DNA from: Candidatus Uhrbacteria bacterium
GTDB lineage: Bacteria > Patescibacteriota > Patescibacteriia > SG8-24
NCBI GenBank assembly: GCA_016205965.1
Contig: JACQSM010000023.1
Location: forward strand, 1-41,455
Direction of reading: 5' to 3'
Length of the DNA: 41,455 bases
The notes under the pieces are model-generated. The model was not told where the DNA came from. It ran no database searches and saw nothing but the letters and a program-made list of their open reading frames with translations. The translations under genes and the position numbers were made by a program. Shown here in pieces: positions 37,512 to 41,455 of this stretch. Numbering within the stretch: position 1 is the stretch's first letter; every line of letters starts with the position of its first letter.

Positions 37512-39027
37512 CACGCGGACCGCGCCTTCGCGCCGGGCGCTCGCCGCCGCCGCCTTCCTGGTCGGCGCCGGCGTCATGGCCATCGAGATCACCGCCTCGC
37601 GCATCCTGGCGCCGACTTTCGGCGCCTCGCTGTTCGTCTGGACCAGCCTGATCGTCACCGTCCTGGCGGCGATGTCGTTGGGCTATTGGGCCGGCGGCCG
37701 CGTGGCCGAACGCGACGGCGGCATGGCCGCCTTGAGCGCGGTACTGATGAGTGCCGGCATGCTGGTGCTGGTCGGACTCTGGATCTATCGGCTGATCGCC
37801 ATGCCTGTGCTGGGCATCTTCGCCTCGTGGTCCGTCGGTTCGGCCGCGCTCTTTTTGGGATCGCTTCTGGTTTCGTTCGTCGTCTTCGCCGTGCCGGTGT
37901 TCCTCCTGGCCATGGCCAGTCCGATTTTACTGAAGGAGTGGTCCCGGACCGTCGACATCGGCCGCGCTTCCGGCGGATATTTCGCCGTGTCAACGCTGGG
38001 CAGCGTCGTCGGCACGGTCGCGCCGACCCTGGTGCTGGTGCCGAGCTTCGGCGCCCGCCGAACCATGGAGATCGCGGCCGCGACTTTTTTCGTGGTCGGA
38101 CTGTATCTGATGCCGCGGCGCAAGACGGCGCTCATGGCCGCCTTCGTGCCGCTCATCGGTCTTTCGGCTCTGGCCGAACCGTCCATGCCGGCATCGGCCC
38201 TCTATCAAACCGAGTCGCCCTACCAGCTGATCAGCGTCGCCGAACGCGACGGCCGCCGTTTTTTGGTATTCAACGAAGGCTCGGGGGTGCAATCGGTCTA
38301 TGATCCATCGGGCGCCAGGACGGGTTATTATTACGACGCCTACGGCGTGCTGCCTTTGTTGCGACCGTACGGGGCAGGGCACGATGTCGCCATCATCGGC
38401 TTGGCCGGCGGCACGGTCGCCCGGCGCTATGTCAGTTTCTTGCCGGCCGGCGCGCCGAAGCCGCGCGTCGTCGGCGTCGAGATCGACTCGCAGGTCATCG
38501 CTGTCGCTCGAAAATATTTCGCCCTCGATGAGATCGGCGCCGAAACCGTGATCGCCGACGGCCGCGTGTACCTGGCCACGACCGACCGCGAGTTCGACGT
38601 CGTGATCATCGACGCCTACAGCACCCAGCTGTACATCGCGCCGCACATGGTCACCAAGGAATTTTTCGAAGTCGCGGCGCGGCGTTTGAAGCCGGGCGGC
38701 ATTTTGGCCCTCAACATCAACGCCGATGGAGGAGAGTCGCCGCTGCTGCAATCGATGCTCAACGGCTTGGCGGCGGTTTTCCCGCATGTGCTGACGACGC
38801 CCGTGGGCTCGTCGTGGAATCATCTGGTGCTGGCCAGCTTTGCGTCGATCGACGCTTCGGCCGCGGCTTTGAGAATTCCGCCGGGCTACGAAGACATCGC
38901 CGCCCAGGTGTCCGGCGCCCGGGCGGTGACGCACGACCCGGCCAAACCGATGTTCACCGACGACCGCGCTCCGGTCGAAATGATGACCGACGAGATGATC
39001 ATGCGGGAGGCTTGGCGGGGGCAATAA
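37498..39027 (+). CDS. Membrane-fused spermidine-synthase-like protein
   Basis: A 509-aa two-part protein. The N-terminal half has about six to seven membrane helices of the fused-spermidine-synthase type (FLVGAGVMAIEITASRILAP, ASLFVWTSLIVTVLAAMSLG). The C-terminal half is a spermidine synthase/SAM-methyltransferase-like Rossmann domain: AIIGLAGGTVARRYV, VVGVEIDSQVIAVARKYF, DGRVYLATTDREFDVVIIDA and RLKPGGILALNI. The Asp in VIIDAYSTQLY is in the position of the catalytic Asp of aminopropyltransferases. Whether it makes a polyamine, or uses a related aminopropyl or methyl transfer on a membrane substrate, is unknown. The start is ATG 37498, which overlaps the DoxX-like stop. The ORF track start 9 nt earlier is unsupported. 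Confidence 0.82.
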   Translation: MSAASTRTAPSRRALAAAAFLVGAGVMAIEITASRILAPTFGASLFVWTSLIVTVLAAMSLGYWAGGRVAERDGGMAALSAVLMSAGMLVLVGLWIYRLIAMPVLGIFASWSVGSAALFLGSLLVSFVVFAVPVFLLAMASPILLKEWSRTVDIGRASGGYFAVSTLGSVVGTVAPTLVLVPSFGARRTMEIAAATFFVVGLYLMPRRKTALMAAFVPLIGLSALAEPSMPASALYQTESPYQLISVAERDGRRFLVFNEGSGVQSVYDPSGARTGYYYDAYGVLPLLRPYGAGHDVAIIGLAGGTVARRYVSFLPAGAPKPRVVGVEIDSQVIAVARKYFALDEIGAETVIADGRVYLATTDREFDVVIIDAYSTQLYIAPHMVTKEFFEVAARRLKPGGILALNINADGGESPLLQSMLNGLAAVFPHVLTTPVGSSWNHLVLASFASIDASAAALRIPPGYEDIAAQVSGARAVTHDPAKPMFTDDRAPVEMMTDEMIMREAWRGQ

Positions 39028-39050
39028 AAACCCGTCGGCGTGCCGACGGG
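39025..39050 (-). terminator. Intrinsic terminator on the minus strand
   Basis: CCCGTCGG, a 4-nt loop, CCGACGGG. Read on the minus strand a TTTTTATT run follows, so it serves the 39086-39790 gene, about 36 nt downstream of its stop. On the plus strand no T-run follows. Confidence 0.75.
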
Positions 39051-39085
39051 AGAGCGGTGCGGTTCAGTACCGGATTGTTGTTGTG

Positions 39086-39790
39086 TCAAGCGGAGGAGTC
39101 CGCCGCGTGCTGGTAAATCTTGACCAGGTGTTTCCACGCCGTCCCATAGCGATCCAGGGCGGCGACGATGTTTTTCTCATGCTTTTTCTGCGCCAGCAAA
39201 AAGTAGACCGAATGCTTGACCCGGACGGCGAAGACCCGGCGTAATGCCCGGTCGTCGAACTCTTGCAGCCTTTCTCGGATCACGGTTTCCCGATCCTTTC
39301 TCGGAAAATGCTGGTAGACAAGGACGCTTTTGCCGGAATCATAGATCGACTCGATATCGTTCCAGAGGACGTACTTGCGAAGATTGCTCGTGCCGGTCGA
39401 TTTCACTTCGATGCCGTTGTCGGGATCGAAGAAAATCAGATCGGCAGTCTTCTCTTTGCGCACTTCGCCGAACGTCCGAAGCCTGTCCTCGAACTTCTCG
39501 ATGTTATCGCCGGCAAACAGCAAACCGGCCGCATGCTCGCTTTTTTCAAAGACGGACAAATCTTTCTGTCCCGAGGCGATACGTTTTTGTAAAAACCGGT
39601 AGATGTCGTTGTCAAAGGCGCCCCATGTTTCCGGATCATGCAAATACGCGACGCGGTTTCCGTCATTGCCACCGTCATCTCTCGTCTTCATCCAGTGGAC
39701 CATGATGTTGAATCCGCCCGAATCGCGCAGCGCCTTCAACAGCGAGAACTTTTGATAGTCTCCGAAATCGCCGAAGTACTGGTTTTTCAT
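39086..39790 (-). CDS. Unknown protein with DPDNG motif (234 aa)
   Basis: I do not recognise this family by name. The N-terminus MKNQYFGDFGDYQKFSLLKA and the stretch HWMKTRDDGGNDGNRVAYLH look like fixed signatures rather than random coding. TADLIFFDPDNGIEVKSTG resembles motif IV of Rossmann methyltransferases (DPPY-like) or TcmP-type proteins, and SVLVYQHFPRKDRETVIRER follows. An SAM-dependent or nuclease-like role is only a guess. There is no signal peptide. The gene has its own terminator and a likely promoter with an extended -10 (TGCTACAAA). It is divergent from the next unknown gene across 119 bp, so the pair may be a unit acquired together. Confidence 0.75.
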   Translation of the reverse strand: MKNQYFGDFGDYQKFSLLKALRDSGGFNIMVHWMKTRDDGGNDGNRVAYLHDPETWGAFDNDIYRFLQKRIASGQKDLSVFEKSEHAAGLLFAGDNIEKFEDRLRTFGEVRKEKTADLIFFDPDNGIEVKSTGTSNLRKYVLWNDIESIYDSGKSVLVYQHFPRKDRETVIRERLQEFDDRALRRVFAVRVKHSVYFLLAQKKHEKNIVAALDRYGTAWKHLVKIYQHAADSSA

Positions 39791-39811
39791 AGAGGTGGAG
39801 ATACACCAAAC

Positions 39812-39820
39812 TTTGTAGCA
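39812..39820 (-). promoter_or_regulatory. Extended -10 of the DPDNG gene
   Basis: On the minus strand: TGC TACAAA, 21 nt before the ATG, with a weak TTCTTA 17 bp upstream. It lies in the AT-richer intergenic region shared with the divergent gene. Confidence 0.45.
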
Positions 39821-39851
39821 TAATTTGGAAGTTTTAAGAACGGTTCTCCTA

Positions 39852-39881
39852 TTGACGCACCGCTGACTTTGCTGCTAATTT
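39852..39881 (+). promoter_or_regulatory. Promoter of the coiled-coil/zinc-ribbon gene
   Basis: TTGACG, 18 bp, TAATTT preceded by TGC. The start site is expected near 39888, 22 nt before the ATG. Confidence 0.6.
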
Positions 39882-39909
39882 GCGGGCGTCCCTTACCAAG
39901 GAGCGCGCG

Positions 39910-40560
39910 ATGACGCCGGAAGAGTTCAAGAGCCTGGAAAAAACCGCCGAGAATCTCCTTTCGCCGCTCAACGAGCGGATCGGGCAAGTCCGGAATGAGC
40001 TCGCCATGCTCGAGCTGGAAGCCGAGCGGCACGAGAGGTTCAAGGCTTGGCACCGGCTTCTCATGCAGGGTGAATCGACGGCCGGATTTTTTTCCGCGAG
40101 CTACGCCATGTACGTCCGTCGATACCGTGCGGAGAGCGCGAAAAAAAATGGGCTGAAGGCGACATTGCTGGACGTCGACCTCGTCATCGTTCCTGACGCG
40201 CTCACGCCGCACGACTTGCGGGTGGATGTTCCGCATGCCGATGGTGCCGGCATGACCAACACGAGTCGCGAGGTCGATGTGTCCGGAATCGTCGACCGGA
40301 TGCTGGCGTACACGAGGCATGCCAAGAACGTCTCGGTCGGAACGCTCGATGACGTTTTGCGCGAACCATGCCGCACCTGCGGTGAGGCGGCGCTCGTGGC
40401 CGCGTCGGATGCCTATCTGGACGAAGACAACGGCCGGGAATTCATCATCGGCCGGCTCTGCGCGAAGTGCCCATCGGTCGAGGAATTTGCCGTTTTTTCC
40501 GAATACGCCGCCAGACACCCGCAGTTCGGCCGAACGTACGGCATCTACCGACGCGAATGA
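39910..40560 (+). CDS. Unknown protein: coiled coil plus Cys4 ribbon (216 aa)
   Basis: Not recognised. The N-terminal 60 residues (FKSLEKTAENLLSPLNERIG, QVRNELAMLELEAERHERFK) form a likely coiled coil. A central region of unknown fold follows. Near the C-terminus CRTCGEA and LCAKCPS are two CxxC pairs about 28 residues apart that could bind zinc as a ribbon or knuckle. The start at ATG 39910 is set by AAGGAG with 6-nt spacing, as against the ORF-track start at 39880. It has its own promoter and terminator. The divergent neighbour on the minus strand and the clear signals suggest a small independent cargo module of unknown role. Confidence 0.7.
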   Translation: MTPEEFKSLEKTAENLLSPLNERIGQVRNELAMLELEAERHERFKAWHRLLMQGESTAGFFSASYAMYVRRYRAESAKKNGLKATLLDVDLVIVPDALTPHDLRVDVPHADGAGMTNTSREVDVSGIVDRMLAYTRHAKNVSVGTLDDVLREPCRTCGEAALVAASDAYLDEDNGREFIIGRLCAKCPSVEEFAVFSEYAARHPQFGRTYGIYRRE

Positions 40561-40572
40561 AGCGCTTCAAGG

Positions 40573-40597
40573 CTCCGTTATCAAACGGAGATTTTTT
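40573..40597 (+). terminator. Intrinsic terminator
   Basis: CTCCGTT, ATCA loop, AACGGAG, then ATTTTTT. It ends the coiled-coil/Cys4 gene. The DNA after it is clearly AT-richer. Confidence 0.85.
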
Positions 40598-40678
40598 ATC
40601 GAACGCCCCGGGCGCACTAGGCGGTGATGGTTGGCGGAACTTCAAATCAGCAAGATAGCCGAGTCTTTATTCGCAGAT

Positions 40679-40707
40679 AACGATAAATACATATTGACAA
40701 ACGATAA
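40679..40707. promoter_or_regulatory. Candidate operator: paired AACGATAA direct repeats
   Basis: AACGATAA occurs at 40679-40686 and again at 40700-40707, exactly 21 bp apart (two helical turns). The second copy is inside the spacer of the promoter directly downstream, so a bound protein would block transcription. The XRE regulator encoded at 41235 is the obvious candidate. Confidence 0.45.
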
Positions 40708-40722
40708 GCATTAAATTAAGAT
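40694..40722 (+). promoter_or_regulatory. Promoter of the DUF2975-XRE pair
   Basis: Perfect TTGACA, 17 bp, TAAGAT. The -10 overlaps the first ATG (40721) of the ORF, so transcription would begin near 40729 and the ATG at 40751 would then be the real start. Confidence 0.6.
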
Positions 40723-41230
40723 GCAAATAGAAAAGTTTATAAAACCAGTTATGAAGAAAGGCTCAACAATATTTCTGCGGGTAGTAATCGTGCTTATCGG
40801 AATCGTGGCGCTTATGGTCATGATTCGGTTTCCCTTGACCGAGGGGAGAGCCGTAAACTTAGACCTGTTCAGTATTTACTCTGATCCGTTCATCGGGTAT
40901 GGGTACTTGGCGTCGATACCATTTTTTGTGGCGCTGTATCAGGCGTTTACATTACTCGGATACATCGGGAAAAATAAAGTATTCTCACTTAGCTCCGTGA
41001 GGGCTTTAAGGAATATAAAATATTGCGCAATCATACAAAGCATCTTAATTCTGATGGCAATACTATACATAATGATGTCTCACAGTGTAGATGATGATCC
41101 GGCGGGCTTTATTGCGATCGGCATTTTGGCTACTTTTATTTCTATCGTAATCGCCACCGCGGCTGCTGTTTTTGAAGAACTTTTACAAAGTGCCGTGGAT
41201 ATAAAGTGCGAGAACGACTTAATCGTTTAA
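40721..41230 (+). CDS. DUF2975 membrane protein
   Basis: A four-helix membrane protein of 169 aa that matches the DUF2975 family by pattern: KKGSTIFLRVVIVLIGIVAL near the start, IGYGYLASIPFFVALYQAFT, LLGYIGKNKVFSLSSVRALR and IKYCAIIQSILILMAILYIM, then PAGFIAIGILATFISIVIAT. Members usually sit next to a small XRE regulator, as here (4 bp apart). The function of the family is not established. Two starts are possible: 40721, and 40751 (MKKGSTIFL), which better fits the promoter position. The gene is markedly AT-richer than the rest of the window, a sign of recent transfer. Confidence 0.85.
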   Translation: MQIEKFIKPVMKKGSTIFLRVVIVLIGIVALMVMIRFPLTEGRAVNLDLFSIYSDPFIGYGYLASIPFFVALYQAFTLLGYIGKNKVFSLSSVRALRNIKYCAIIQSILILMAILYIMMSHSVDDDPAGFIAIGILATFISIVIATAAAVFEELLQSAVDIKCENDLIV

Positions 41231-41234
41231 TGTT

Positions 41235-41438
41235 ATGGCAATTATCATTAACATCGACGTTATGTTGGCGAAGCGGAAGATGAGCGTCACCGAGCTTGCC
41301 GAGAAAGTTGGCATCACGACGGCTAACATTTCCGTGCTGAAAAACGGAAAGGCAAAAGCAATTCGTCTCTCAACGTTGGAAGCAATTTGCAAAGCGCTGG
41401 AGTGTCAGCCGGGGGATATTTTGGAATATAAAAAGTAG
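41235..41438 (+). CDS. XRE-family transcriptional regulator (YozG-like)
   Basis: Small DNA-binding protein (67 aa) that is almost entirely one helix-turn-helix domain. MSVTELAEKVGITTANISVL is the helix-turn-helix, followed by KNGKAKAIRLSTLEAICKAL and ECQPGDILEY, the standard ending of YozG-type regulators. It lies 4 bp after the DUF2975 gene and would be co-transcribed. Such pairs are usually thought to be autoregulated, and the direct repeats in the promoter at 40679-40707 are a plausible target. No coenzyme or sensor domain is present. The stop at 41436-41438 leaves 17 bp to the window end. Confidence 0.9.
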   Translation: MAIIINIDVMLAKRKMSVTELAEKVGITTANISVLKNGKAKAIRLSTLEAICKALECQPGDILEYKK

Positions 41439-41455
41439 AGAAAATATCATTACTC

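Overview
The window is a gene-dense, GC-rich stretch of bacterial chromosome. Almost everything is on the plus strand, with many 4-nt ATGA overlaps between genes. TGA is used as a normal stop. I see no rRNA, tRNA, CRISPR array, insertion sequence or origin, and no gene-free gap longer than about 300 bases. Several features fit a Candidate Phyla Radiation (Patescibacteria, Parcubacteria-like) genome of unusually high GC: a type IV pilus locus with no secretin gene, surface proteins with GWAWS-type repeats, a short one-helix peptide between lepA and recJ, and a 152-residue membrane protein of a type I associate with that group. This placement rests on recognition of gene families, not on a phylogenetic marker, so it is tentative.

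Layout. Bases 1-3264 hold a small unknown gene, divergent rlmD and trmH-family rRNA/tRNA methyltransferases that start back to back at one CATATG, a family 2 glycosyltransferase and a small Rieske protein. Bases 3354-9332 form an energy module: four subunits of a 2-oxoacid:ferredoxin oxidoreductase, an MgtE magnesium transporter, PduL phosphotransacylase and acetate kinase. Together these would take a 2-oxoacid through acyl-CoA and acyl-phosphate to ATP. Bases 9361-11153 are an accessory patch with a coiled-coil protein and two minus-strand genes, each with its own near-consensus promoter, Shine-Dalgarno and terminator. Bases 11254-15335 carry lepA, a 37-residue membrane peptide missing from the ORF track, recJ and an RNase H gene.

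Bases 15396-21265 encode two translationally coupled secreted proteins (511 and 1445 aa) rich in Asp/Cys repeats that look calcium-binding. They run directly into a complete type IV pilus/pseudopilus locus at 21305-31489: pilM, pilN-like, pilO-like, an unknown gene, pilB, a CheY-like receiver, pilC, the major pilin, pilD and four minor pseudopilins. The large proteins may be displayed on or by this machine. Bases 31559-39027 are housekeeping and membrane genes: ligA, gatC, gatA, a small basic protein, a membrane protein with a HEPN-like RNxxxH motif, lgt, a DoxX-like gene and a membrane-fused spermidine-synthase-like gene. Bases 39086-41438 are accessory: two divergent unknown genes and then an AT-rich DUF2975/XRE-regulator pair with a candidate operator.

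Two genome-wide habits are visible. First, most housekeeping genes lack a Shine-Dalgarno, and several have an extended -10 box (TGnTAnnnT) 6-11 nt before the ATG, which suggests leaderless or near-leaderless mRNAs. A few accessory genes and the major pilin instead have strong Shine-Dalgarno sites. Second, two families of intergenic palindromes occur twice each, with base changes that preserve pairing between the copies.
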